The position numbers were made by a program, and so were the translations under genes. Below the pieces are notes generated by a model that was given only the letters and a program-made list of their open reading frames with translations, made no database searches and was not told the origin of the DNA. A stretch of 10,136 nt of DNA from Acidobacteriaceae bacterium (GTDB taxonomy: Bacteria; Acidobacteriota; Terriglobia; Terriglobales; Acidobacteriaceae): the NCBI GenBank assembly GCA_030040115.1, contig JASHUH010000261.1:1-10136 (forward strand), read 5' to 3'. This document shows positions 1-6,814 of this stretch, piece after piece. Position 1 is the first letter of the stretch. Each line of letters starts with the position of its first letter.

Positions 1-2274
1 GGAATCCCCAGCTTCAGTCAATTTGACACGATAGCGCCCGTTCACTGTCCTATCCCCGGTCTCTCGAAAAGCTGTGGCGCGATCCTCAGCGCGAAGCAAT
101 GCGCGCCACCTGCGCCGCAGGGTTTCCTCATCTGGCGCAATAGGCCACGTTCTCTTTAACTGCACGCCAGAATGCTGCCAAGGCATCAGGTCAGTGAGTA
201 GCGGCCATGCGAAGTATTCCCCTTTTCCAGCAGGGCGGAAAGGCGCCTGCCATTCAGTCGGGCAGATGCGCCATTTGACCTTGGCGAAACCTTCGATTTC
301 CTCCAGCTCGGCGAGCTTGGCTTCTCGGGTTCCTTCTAGTCGGGCGAAATGGACCCTCGCAGGCTTGCTCTTACCAGTCTTATTTGACCGAAGTGCAACG
401 GCAATGGCAACTGGGGTTTGAATGGCAAATACGTTCTCACTTTGCCGCGCGCCACGGCCCTCACCGCCGAGGTCAAGAATCCAGACCTCGTCACACAGAC
501 GGCGAATGTGTTCGCGCATGCCACAAAAGGCATCGCCGTCGAGGTAGCTTGATGCACTGATAAAGCTGACAATACCCGGCTCGGTTGATGTTTCGCTCTC
601 AAAAACCTTCCAAAGCGCCCAGCGCCAGAAGTAGACATAGAGGTTATAGAGGTTCTTGAGATGTACGCCATGTCCAGCGGCGCTGGCCGGATCGAGAAAA
701 GAATGCAGGATGGCGTCTTTGCCGCTCTCCGTATCGCCCCAGCGCACCCATCCGCCGGTGCTGGCCTTATTCTCCATGGTTGCGGCCTCGTGGCGATCAT
801 AGGGTGGATTACCCAAGCAAACGATGACTGGCACTTTGCTTTTCACTTTCAGTGCTTTGACATGTTGATCTGCAATCGGACGCAGAAACAGCGGAAGCTG
901 CGGCGGTTTGGAGTGAGGGCTTTCAAGAGTGTCGGTCAGGTACACATGCGAGCCGTCCTTCGGCAGTTGCGCTCCACGGTCTTGCAACGCCCTGCTGATC
1001 CGCAGTTCGGCAACAGCATAGGGGCCGACCATCACCTCAAAGCCGTACAGGTTGTCTGCCAGCGCTGTTGCTTTGCCTGGAGCAGCCCCGTGACCTTGCT
1101 CCGATTCAATCCGGCGCAGGGCATGCTCGATTACGCCGAGCAGATAGGTTCCGGTGCCGACTGCCGGATCAAGGGTGACGACGTTGGGATCAGCAAATCC
1201 CAATGAGTAGCCGAGGCGGTTGGACAGAAGATCGTCAATCAAACGTACCTGGCACCGAACGACCTCGACGGGCGTGTAGTAAGCTCCCGCATCCTTGCGG
1301 AGTTCTGGATCGTAGGCGGCAAGGAAGTCCTCATAAAAATAGAGCCACGGGTCTTCGGCTCCTGTCAGGGTTGCAGACGGAACAACGCCGATGACGCGCA
1401 AAAGCAATTCGAGAGAGGCGGTTAACTCGCTCCGTGCTCCGGGATCGGTGAGCACTTGCAGCGCACGGGACAGCAGGTTGTGTTGCGCTTCGAGCGTCTT
1501 TTCTGCGCTGTCAAGAGTAAGTGGGTTAGCTCCGTCGCTTCGCGCCAACGAAAGCGCAAACGTGACAGTCTGGGCGTATGAGTCGGCAAAGCGCTCATCC
1601 GAAGCGTCTGGGAAGAGAAGCTGCCGCCAATCCTTAGCAAGTTGCACCAGCGGCGATTGCTTGTCTTTGAGGGCGTCCAAAACATCATCGCGCAGCATCC
1701 GACAGAGCGGAGCAAGCAGCGCCGCCAGTTTCTTCAGATCAATCTTTCCCTTGCGCTCCGTGGGAATGAAAGGTTGCCACTCCAAAAACTCCCGTAGGAT
1801 GATTTCGACTGCAAATGCGTCTTCGGGGGTGACGGCCTTTTTCCCCTGGGTTGCGATGTCTCCGGATAGGCGAACCACTTCGCCAACCCGCTCGCCTTCC
1901 CGGTAAAGTGCCCAATCATTACCGTCTGTGTAAAGGATGTTAGGGATGGCCGAGAAACGTTTGAATTGCTCCCGACTATGGCCTTTGAAGCGGGTAGAGG
2001 TCACGCCAACGCCGGGGGCTTTGAGTTCGACATATCCGGTTAGAAGTTTATTCCGGTGAACCGCATAATCTGGGCGTCCCAATCTGTCGGGCAGCAGCGT
2101 CTCTCCTGTACATACAATGTTCCACTTCAAGGAGGACGCCACTCCGCCCATAAAGTTCTCAAATGGCGCGCGAAGCTGGTCCTCTGGCTCCCCAATGATC
2201 AACTGCGTCATCTTGCTGGTGACACTAGCGGCGAAGTGCTGTAGCGCTTCAAAGAACTGAGGCGGCTTGCTCAT
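1..2274 (-). CDS. Type IIG-like restriction endonuclease / N6-adenine DNA methyltransferase fusion (3' end off the window)
   Basis: The reading frame is open from the ATG at 2274 to the left edge, 758 codons without a stop, so the C-terminus is missing. Residues 1-110 look like a PD-(D/E)XK nuclease: E39, then PD at 68-69, then ELK at 83-85. A helical linker with an FADSYAQT stretch follows. The methyltransferase core has the SAM-binding motif DPAVGTGTYL at 369-378 and the catalytic motif NPPY at 489-492, as in gamma-type N6-adenine enzymes. The fusion points to a self-contained enzyme that both cuts and modifies DNA in the cytoplasm. No helicase motifs lie between the two domains, which argues against a type I or type ISP enzyme. 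The target-recognition domain should lie further on, partly or wholly outside the window. The start is supported by the N-terminus (MSKPPQFFEALQ), although the nearest purine-rich stretch is about 13 bases upstream. Base composition is clearly less GC-rich than holA upstream, suggesting transfer. The fusion is firm; the exact system class is inferred. Confidence 0.88.
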   Translation of the reverse strand, partial: MSKPPQFFEALQHFAASVTSKMTQLIIGEPEDQLRAPFENFMGGVASSLKWNIVCTGETLLPDRLGRPDYAVHRNKLLTGYVELKAPGVGVTSTRFKGHSREQFKRFSAIPNILYTDGNDWALYREGERVGEVVRLSGDIATQGKKAVTPEDAFAVEIILREFLEWQPFIPTERKGKIDLKKLAALLAPLCRMLRDDVLDALKDKQSPLVQLAKDWRQLLFPDASDERFADSYAQTVTFALSLARSDGANPLTLDSAEKTLEAQHNLLSRALQVLTDPGARSELTASLELLLRVIGVVPSATLTGAEDPWLYFYEDFLAAYDPELRKDAGAYYTPVEVVRCQVRLIDDLLSNRLGYSLGFADPNVVTLDPAVGTGTYLLGVIEHALRRIESEQGHGAAPGKATALADNLYGFEVMVGPYAVAELRISRALQDRGAQLPKDGSHVYLTDTLESPHSKPPQLPLFLRPIADQHVKALKVKSKVPVIVCLGNPPYDRHEAATMENKASTGGWVRWGDTESGKDAILHSFLDPASAAGHGVHLKNLYNLYVYFWRWALWKVFESETSTEPGIVSFISASSYLDGDAFCGMREHIRRLCDEVWILDLGGEGRGARQSENVFAIQTPVAIAVALRSNKTGKSKPARVHFARLEGTREAKLAELEEIEGFAKVKWRICPTEWQAPFRPAGKGEYFAWPLLTDLMPWQHSGVQLKRTWPIAPDEETLRRRWRALLRAEDRATAFRETGDRTVNGRYRVKLTEAGDS

Positions 2275-2409
2275 GGTTGGTGGCTGGCTCCCGCGTCTCC
2301 ACAGGCCGCACTGTCCTGGGCGGAGGTGCGCGATTTTCGGGTACAGCAACATCCTACTATTTGCCGGAGCGCGTAAGTCTCCGTTGGATGGAGTCAGAGC
2401 GGCGGAGGG
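2275..2409. other. Intergenic gap between holA and the restriction-modification gene
   Basis: This 135-base spacer lies downstream of the holA stop and upstream of the restriction-modification start, both read on the minus strand. It is less GC-rich in its middle (an AAATAGTAGGAT stretch on the minus strand) than holA. I see no convincing terminator hairpin with a T-run and no promoter pair with good spacing, so independent transcription of the defence gene is possible but unproven. Confidence 0.5.
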
Positions 2410-3576
2410 TCAGGACTCGAAGGTGAGCTGGGATGCGGACCAGGGCGCCGTCATGGGTTTGGGTTCGGAGGCGAGGTCGTAGACGAGGCGCTCGAGGACG
2501 AGGCGCTTGTCGGGCGGGGAGGAGCGGAGTTCGAGATCGGCGCGGGCGACGAGGCGGAGGGCGCGGGTGAGGTCGCGGCGGGATTGGTAGCGGCGGGCCT
2601 GGCGGATGAGGTCGTCGGCGGCGAAAGGCGGCATGCGGAAGCCCTGCCAGAGCGCCTGCCAGATGGCGCGGGAGTCGCGCACGTTTTTCTCGAGGATGAC
2701 TAGCATCTGACGGAAGGTGCGGGCGAGCATGTAGAGATGGCCGATGGCGGCGTCTTCACCGGCGTCGGAGCTGTTGAGCAGGCCGTGGAGCAGGGCCAGG
2801 GCGCGGACGCGGTCGCGGGTGCCGATGGCGTCGGTGAGTTCGTAGAGGGAGCGTTGCTTGGCGGCGAGGACCATGGTTTCGACGTCGCCGAGGGTGATTT
2901 TTCCCCGGCCGGTGGCGTAGAGGAGGAGCTTTTCGAGCTCGGAGGAGACGAGCATCATGTCGGCGCCGAGGGCGTCGATGAGCTCGCGGGCGGCGTCGGG
3001 CTCGAGGCGCAGGCCGGCTTGGTGCGCGGCAGCGACGGCCCAGCGCATGGCGTCTTCTTCGCCGACGCGGGCGAGCTCGACCATGCCGCAATGCTCGCCG
3101 AGGGTTTCGCGGAGGCGTTCGAAACGGTTTTTGTCGTCCATTTCCATGCGGCGGGCGTCGGCGGGGATGCGCAGGAAATCGGCGACGAAGAGAAGCAGCG
3201 CTTGGGGATTGGGCGAGCGGAAATAGCGGTCGAGGGCGGCGAACTCGTCCTTTTTGGCGCCGCGGGTGTAAAGCTGGCGCACATTACGCACAAAGATGAC
3301 CTGGAAGGAGGCCATGAGCGAGGGCGTTTGGGCGAGGCCGAGGATCTCGAAAATGGACGCGGAGGCCAGGTCGAGATCGGAGAGACAGAAGTCGCGGAGG
3401 CCGGGAGGCACGAAGGCTTGGAGGACGGCGGCGCGGCAGCGGTCGAGGAGGAAGGTTTCGTCACCGGCGAGGACGTAGCCGGGGCGGAGGGCGGCTTTGC
3501 CGGCCGCGGCAGCTTGGATTTCGGCGACGAAGCGGTGGAGGGCGGAAAAGCCCGCGCCCCAACGGGAGGCGGTCAA
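2410..3576 (-). CDS. holA: DNA polymerase III subunit delta
   Basis: This 388-residue protein is the clamp-loader subunit that opens the beta sliding clamp, acting in the replisome with the tau/gamma and delta-prime subunits. The N-terminal family signature GYVLAGDETFLLDR starts at residue 33, the degenerate nucleotide-binding fold of HolA. It is followed by the typical delta features: the LAQTPSLMASFQVIFVRNV strand region, a middle helical domain (DALGADMMLVSSELEKL), and a C-terminal collar domain with the RALRLVARADLELRSS stretch. The chosen start is a TTG at 3574-3576 with AGGGAG eight bases upstream; no ATG occurs in the first part of the frame, and the family motif must be included. At 388 residues it is a little longer than the E. 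coli protein (343). lptE and this gene share strand and are near neighbours, as in E. coli, but here an OmpA-like gene separates them. The region is very GC-rich (about 72% in sampled lines), which produces long antisense shadow frames. Confidence 0.93.
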   Translation of the reverse strand: MTASRWGAGFSALHRFVAEIQAAAAGKAALRPGYVLAGDETFLLDRCRAAVLQAFVPPGLRDFCLSDLDLASASIFEILGLAQTPSLMASFQVIFVRNVRQLYTRGAKKDEFAALDRYFRSPNPQALLLFVADFLRIPADARRMEMDDKNRFERLRETLGEHCGMVELARVGEEDAMRWAVAAAHQAGLRLEPDAARELIDALGADMMLVSSELEKLLLYATGRGKITLGDVETMVLAAKQRSLYELTDAIGTRDRVRALALLHGLLNSSDAGEDAAIGHLYMLARTFRQMLVILEKNVRDSRAIWQALWQGFRMPPFAADDLIRQARRYQSRRDLTRALRLVARADLELRSSPPDKRLVLERLVYDLASEPKPMTAPWSASQLTFES

Positions 3577-3590
3577 AGGAGAGACTCCCT
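3574..3590 (-). promoter_or_regulatory. Ribosome binding site and TTG start of holA
   Basis: On the minus strand AGGGAG (3585-3590) stands eight bases ahead of a TTG codon (3574-3576). No ATG is available before the conserved HolA motif at residues 33-46, so this site decides the start. The TTG initiation is read from the sequence and not proven. Confidence 0.55.
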
Positions 3591-3839
3591 GCGGGACGGC
3601 TGGTTGGCGGGCCGCCCGATGGCGGGCGGGAGGGCGGCGGCAGGCGATGGGAGAAGGCGAGCAAGCTGCATGGGTGCGGGCGTCCTACGGCTCCAGAATA
3701 CCTTGCCGGCAGCAAGGGGCCACGGATTTCCGGGAATTTCTTGCGGGGCGCATGGCATTCTAGTGGGGTTCCGGGCACAACCCCACTCAGCGAGAACGAA
3801 GCGCCTCTCGCGAGAAGAGCAATTGTTTACCGCCCCGTT
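3577..3839. other. Intergenic region upstream of holA, with hairpins
   Basis: These 263 bases separate the OmpA-like gene from holA. The part next to holA is extremely GC-rich, with no convincing coding signal on either strand. It holds a perfect 9-base inverted repeat (3762-3787), a 6-base stem CCTTGC/GCAAGG with a 5-base loop (3701-3717) and a 10-base palindrome TCTCGCGAGA (3806-3815). Transcription leaving the OmpA-like gene probably ends or is modulated here. No clear sigma-70-like promoter for holA was found. Confidence 0.5.
3762..3787 (-). other. Hairpin downstream of the OmpA-like gene (possible terminator without T-run)
   Basis: AGTGGGGTT (3762-3770) and AACCCCACT (3779-3787) are perfect inverted repeats of 9 bases around an 8-base loop. 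The hairpin starts 52 bases past the TAG stop of the OmpA-like gene on the minus strand. No run of T follows, so it is not a classical intrinsic terminator; it could be a transcript-stabilising 3' hairpin or a partial terminator. Confidence 0.45.
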
Positions 3840-4952
3840 CTAGTGGCGCCGTTGGGGCAGGGGCTTCCGCTGCTCCGGCTTGACCTCGGTCTCGTTGACC
3901 GGCGTGGCTCCTTGCACGTCGTTGGCGAAGGTCGCGCCGGCGGGCACCAGATAGTCCTGCGCCGACTGATCGTCTCCTGTTCCCGTCATCGCGGTGATCC
4001 GCGAAGCGTCGATTCCCTGAGCCGTCGCCAGATAGTCCTTGGCGTTGACGGCGCGCTGGGCGGCAAAGTTTTGCACCTTCACGCGCCGGTTGTGCGCCGC
4101 CCGCGCCTGCTCCCGCGTCTCCAGGTCTTTCTCTTTGGCGTTGGAGTCGGCAACGATGACCGCGGTAGCGTTCGGCTGCTGCTTCAGGTCGAGAGCCACC
4201 TGGTCGAGGCACGCCTTGGCTTCGTTGTCCACCCGGGTCGGCCGCTTGGTGTCGTTGCTAAAGCTGATCGAGCAGAGGGCCTGTGTCTTGGGCGGGGGCG
4301 GCGGGGGAGGAGGAGCCAAGACGGCAACCGTTGTGTTGGCGCTTGCCGTGTGGTTCTTATCGTCGGAAACATTGCAGGTAACGCCCACTGCGCCTGTCGG
4401 CGCTCCGGCCGAAGAGAATTCCGCAGTCGCGCCGCTGCCCGAAATGCTGCCGGCAGAAGCAGAGTAGCTGTAGGTCAGCGGACGATTTTGCGGGCTCACA
4501 GCCTGCGCCGTAATGGTGGCCGTCCCACCGGGCTGGACTTCGGTGGGATCAGACGAACAAGAAATTGTCGGCGGCTCAAAGGGCTTCACCGTGTAGTCCG
4601 CGGTGCATTGGGCGGTCTGACCCGGTTTCCGGCCCTCCTTGCCTGTCTTGCCTTCCTTTACTTCGGCTTTGGCCGAGTAGCTGCCAGGGTCCAGTGAGCC
4701 CGTCGCTACAGTGGCCGTGTTCCCGTTGCCGGTGACGTCTTGGCCACTCCAGCTATAAACCACGTTCGTGTGCTTCTTGGTGCTTACCGATCCCGCGGTT
4801 GCGGTCAGAGTCAGGGGATCGCCGGGGTAGATGGCAGGCGCGCTTGCATTGCACGCCAGAGTAATCGGGGGGGGCTTCTTGCAGCCCATTGGCAGGAACG
4901 CGAGACTCAACAGCGGAACCGAAAAGGCAAATTTCAAGACTTGTTGATTCAT
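3840..4952 (-). CDS. Ig-like repeat and OmpA-like domain surface lipoprotein
   Basis: This 370-residue protein has an N-terminal signal segment (residues 1-23) ending in LPMGC with Cys24 as the likely lipidation site; Pro at -3 makes the lipobox imperfect. Two Ig/PKD-like beta repeats follow, about 30-122 and 128-212 (the second opening with PPTISCSSDPTEVQPGG), then a run of eight prolines (214-221). The C-terminal part (about 223-340) resembles an OmpA/MotB peptidoglycan-binding domain: an SISF strand, the AAQRAVNAKDYL helix with R300, and GIDASRI near the end. The usual GHTD motif is replaced by IVADSNAKEK (D269), and the gap from D269 to R300 is about twice that in E. coli OmpA (D271-R286). 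Likely role: a periplasm-facing lipoprotein linking outer membrane and cell wall. GGGAG lies seven bases before the ATG. The gene sits between lptE and holA with 116- and 263-base gaps, so it may be transcribed on its own. The function is inferred from domains only. Confidence 0.8.
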   Translation of the reverse strand: MNQQVLKFAFSVPLLSLAFLPMGCKKPPPITLACNASAPAIYPGDPLTLTATAGSVSTKKHTNVVYSWSGQDVTGNGNTATVATGSLDPGSYSAKAEVKEGKTGKEGRKPGQTAQCTADYTVKPFEPPTISCSSDPTEVQPGGTATITAQAVSPQNRPLTYSYSASAGSISGSGATAEFSSAGAPTGAVGVTCNVSDDKNHTASANTTVAVLAPPPPPPPPKTQALCSISFSNDTKRPTRVDNEAKACLDQVALDLKQQPNATAVIVADSNAKEKDLETREQARAAHNRRVKVQNFAAQRAVNAKDYLATAQGIDASRITAMTGTGDDQSAQDYLVPAGATFANDVQGATPVNETEVKPEQRKPLPQRRH

Positions 4953-5068
4953 GACTTCACTCCCAAGGTCGAAATGCTAACACAAATCGGAAGGTTTGCT
5001 CACTTTCGGCTGCAGTTCTCTTTGCGGCGGATCATCGACTGCTGTCCCCTGCTCGCGCCCAAAAAGCA
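4953..5068. other. Spacer between lptE and the OmpA-like gene
   Basis: This 116-base gap is less GC-rich close to the OmpA-like start and carries its ribosome site (TTGGGAG on the minus strand). A weak promoter candidate is TGAGCA, a 17-base spacer and TAGCAT ahead of that site. The -35 box matches only three consensus positions, so a separate promoter is a guess; the gap length alone suggests the gene is not tightly coupled to lptE. Confidence 0.3.
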
Positions 5069-5590
5069 TTAGAAGCCCTCAAGCACATCGGCGACGAGCT
5101 GACGGGCGAAATCGCGGGAGAGGCGTTGAATTGCGGCGGGATCTTCTTCGAGGAAGGTGGGCAGATCGGTGGTGGCCTGGTATTGCTGGCGGTAGACGTA
5201 GTTCTTGTTCTGGTAGAGGATCTTGCCGTCGTGGCTGTTGAGCGTGACCGAAGCGACCACGGTGACGAGGAAGCTGGACGACTGCTGGGTGCTGGTGTTG
5301 TAGGTGAGGGGAGTGACCAATTCCTTGAGGAGGGTTCCGTGGAGCACGGCGTCGGCGTCGGGGTCGGGGTTGGGCGTGATCTGAAAGCGGGTGCGGGCCA
5401 TCAGCTCGCGGATCACGGCTTCGGTCATGGCGGTTTCCGGACCGTTGGCTACGGTTTGGTTAGCGAAGACGGGGACGGAGATGGTGCGAACTCCGGGCGG
5501 GAGGTGGGTGGCGGCGCCCAGGGTGTGATATCCGCAGCCGCTGAGGGAGAGAAGCGCAAGGGCGAGCGGCGCGAGAAGGAAGGAGCGCAT
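5069..5590 (-). CDS. lptE: LPS-assembly lipoprotein LptE
   Basis: This 173-residue protein has a signal peptide with a canonical lipobox LSGC (residues 16-19, Cys19 lipidated) followed at once by GYH, the hallmark of the LptE/RlpB family (GCGYxL). LptE sits in the outer membrane, plugs the LptD barrel and helps deliver lipopolysaccharide to the cell surface. The body shows the family pattern: GVRTISVPVFANQT (about 33-46), a TEAVIRELMARTRFQI helix-strand, DADAVLHGTL, a Ser/Thr-rich loop (TYNTSTQQSSSFLV), and a C-terminal RLSRDFARQLVADVLE helix. Length fits the family. The ATG at 5590 has no clear Shine-Dalgarno sequence; an out-of-frame ATG lies eight bases further upstream. It is divergent from the EamA gene. 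A weak promoter pair (TTGCGG 5659-5664, CATATC 5637-5642, 16-base spacer, minus strand) would give a roughly 40-base leader. The proximity to holA matches the E. coli lptE-holA order. Confidence 0.9.
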   Translation of the reverse strand: MRSFLLAPLALALLSLSGCGYHTLGAATHLPPGVRTISVPVFANQTVANGPETAMTEAVIRELMARTRFQITPNPDPDADAVLHGTLLKELVTPLTYNTSTQQSSSFLVTVVASVTLNSHDGKILYQNKNYVYRQQYQATTDLPTFLEEDPAAIQRLSRDFARQLVADVLEGF

Positions 5591-5698
5591 AGGTTCATGG
5601 TAGCGCGGGGGCGAGGGCTTGCATGCAGCGGTGGCCGATATGCGCCCATGGGTGCACGCCGCAAATAAGCCGTGCGGTGCGAGACGCGGCGGGCGCGT
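5591..5698. other. Divergent intergenic region between lptE and the EamA gene
   Basis: These 108 bases must hold the promoters for both divergent genes. They contain a clustered set of palindromes: TGCATGCA (5620-5627), CCCATGGG (5645-5652, extendable with one mismatched pair to 5642-5655) and GTGCAC (5652-5657). The CCCATGGG palindrome lies in the spacer of the weak lptE promoter candidate, so it could be an operator; this is inference from position only. Confidence 0.3.
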
Positions 5699-6130
5699 AT
5701 GCTGAAGGCCATGGGTTGGGTAGGATGGGCGGTGCTGGCGGCGGTGTTTGCGGCGGCGACGGCGCTGCTGAGCAAGTTAGGCGTGGCGCACGTGGACTCG
5801 AATCTGGCTACGGCGTTGCGCACCAGCGTGGTGATGGTGTTTACCTGGGCGGTGGCGGTGACGCTGGGCAAGCACGGCGAGGTGCGCAGCCTGGACCGGC
5901 GGACCGCGGCGTATCTTGCGCTGGCGGGCGTAGCCACCGGGCTGTCGTGGCTTTGCTACTTCAAGGCCCTGCAACTGGGACCGGTGTCGCGGGTGGCGCC
6001 GTTGGACAAGTTATCCGTGCCGCTGGTGATGGTGCTGGGGTGGTTGGCGCTGGGCGAAAAGCTGGACGCCATGGCGATCCTGGGAGGGTTGCTGATTACC
6101 GCCGGGGCAGTGGTGATGAGCTTCAGCTAG
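5699..6130 (+). CDS. Single-domain EamA-family (DMT superfamily) transporter
   Basis: From the ATG at 5699 this is a 143-residue, very hydrophobic protein with five likely membrane helices at about 7-28, 36-56, 70-92, 103-119 and 124-142. The pattern ALRTSVVMVFTW, then GLSWLCYFKALQLGPVSRVAPLDKLSVP, then LALGEKL is that of one EamA domain (drug/metabolite transporter superfamily). Typical EamA transporters carry two such domains in about 300 residues, so this half-size protein probably works as a dimer in the inner membrane; the substrate cannot be told. The start is uncertain: a GTG at 5672 would add nine residues rich in Arg, and the ATG at 5711 would remove four. None has a good ribosome site, and helix 1 fits the 5699 or 5711 choice. 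It is the only plus-strand gene here and ends 33 bases from the convergent phosphoesterase. Confidence 0.85.
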   Translation: MLKAMGWVGWAVLAAVFAAATALLSKLGVAHVDSNLATALRTSVVMVFTWAVAVTLGKHGEVRSLDRRTAAYLALAGVATGLSWLCYFKALQLGPVSRVAPLDKLSVPLVMVLGWLALGEKLDAMAILGGLLITAGAVVMSFS

Positions 6131-6138
6131 GGCCTGGA

Positions 6139-6167
6139 TTGAATTGCGCCGGACGCAGCGCGATCAA
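6139..6167. other. Weak imperfect hairpin between convergent genes
   Basis: TTGA (6139-6142) with TCAA (6164-6167) and GCGC (6146-6149) with GCGC (6158-6161) can form an interrupted stem in the short space where the EamA gene and the phosphoesterase meet; it overlaps the phosphoesterase stop codon. There is no T-run on either strand, so a bidirectional terminator role is only possible. Confidence 0.2.
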
Positions 6168-6814
6168 AGGTCAATCACGCGCACTTTGCCAACAGGATCC
6201 GCCGGACGGTACTGCTCGTTGAGGAAGGCCGCATTTACAAACCGAGTGACTCCGTTGTCGTACGCGCCGGCGCCGCCGTGGATGTGGCCAAAAACGTGCA
6301 GCTTCGGTTTTTTCTCTTGGACGGCTTTCAGGAGTTCTTCGCAGCCAAGGTGTTGGCCTCCGCCCGCGGTCCGATCGAGGATGCCGAACGGCGGACCATG
6401 AGTGATGAGTACATCGAGGTCATAGGGAATCTGGTCCCAATACCGCTTGGCGGCAGGACCACGAGGATACATAAAAGCCCAATTGAGGAACTCGGGCGTA
6501 TAGGGCGAGGCCCAGAAAGAGACGCCGTCGATGATGACTCCTGAATTTTCGAGATAGATCGCGTTCGTCAATAAGGATCGAGCTTCTTGCGCAGCCAGTT
6601 GGAAGAGCCGATCGTGATTTCCAGCGCAGACCACGCGCCGCGTGATGGCCTGTTTCCCCAGCCAGCGGTCGAACGACAACATTTCTTCGGCATCCAGCCC
6701 GGAGTTCATAAAGTCACCGGCGTGGATAAGAACATCGCCGTCGGGAAGGCTGCCCAGCAAATGATGCTTGCCGTGAGTATCAGAGGTCATTACCAATCGC
6801 ATGGGGATCAGCAC
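6164..6814 (-). CDS. Calcineurin-like metallophosphoesterase (MPPED / UPF0046-like)
   Basis: This 216-residue soluble protein carries the full set of metallophosphoesterase motifs: SDTHG (D12, H14), GD (D34), GNHD (N66, H67, D68), THGPP (H139) and GHIHGG (H177, H179). These residues bind two metal ions and hydrolyse phosphoester bonds. The compact size and the GPPFGILD and GCEELL stretches resemble the MPPED1/MPPED2-type subfamily, whose members cleave small phosphodiesters or cyclic nucleotides; the substrate here is unknown. The start is the GTG at 6814: AAGGAG lies five bases upstream and an in-frame TAA stands just before that site, excluding a longer protein. The ATG at 6802 would be 17 bases from the ribosome site. 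It follows the RND permease by 78 bases on the same strand and may share its transcript. There is no signal peptide, so it is probably cytoplasmic. Confidence 0.9.
   Translation of the reverse strand: MLIPMRLVMTSDTHGKHHLLGSLPDGDVLIHAGDFMNSGLDAEEMLSFDRWLGKQAITRRVVCAGNHDRLFQLAAQEARSLLTNAIYLENSGVIIDGVSFWASPYTPEFLNWAFMYPRGPAAKRYWDQIPYDLDVLITHGPPFGILDRTAGGGQHLGCEELLKAVQEKKPKLHVFGHIHGGAGAYDNGVTRFVNAAFLNEQYRPADPVGKVRVIDL

Noticed and set aside
336..800. Minus-strand open frame of 154 codons inside the restriction-modification gene
   Set aside because: It is in a different frame from the methyltransferase, whose NPPY motif and downstream conserved region cover the same bases.
661..1906. Three plus-strand open frames opposite the restriction-modification gene
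   Set aside because: The minus strand encodes a continuous protein with nuclease and methyltransferase motifs over the same bases; the plus-strand products have no recognisable features.
1..2274. Reading this gene as a BREX PglX or type ISP component
   Set aside because: No helicase motifs are seen between nuclease and methyltransferase, and no BREX partner genes (brxA, brxB, brxC, pglZ) are in the window. It cannot be excluded because the left side is missing.
2737..3843. Long plus-strand open frame of 368 codons opposite holA
   Set aside because: It is antisense to a recognisable HolA, is dominated by Gly, Ala, Glu and Val repeats, and has no domain signature. It is a by-product of extreme GC content and codon bias.
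4299..4320. G-rich run as a possible regulatory repeat
   Set aside because: It encodes the eight-proline linker of the OmpA-like lipoprotein on the minus strand.
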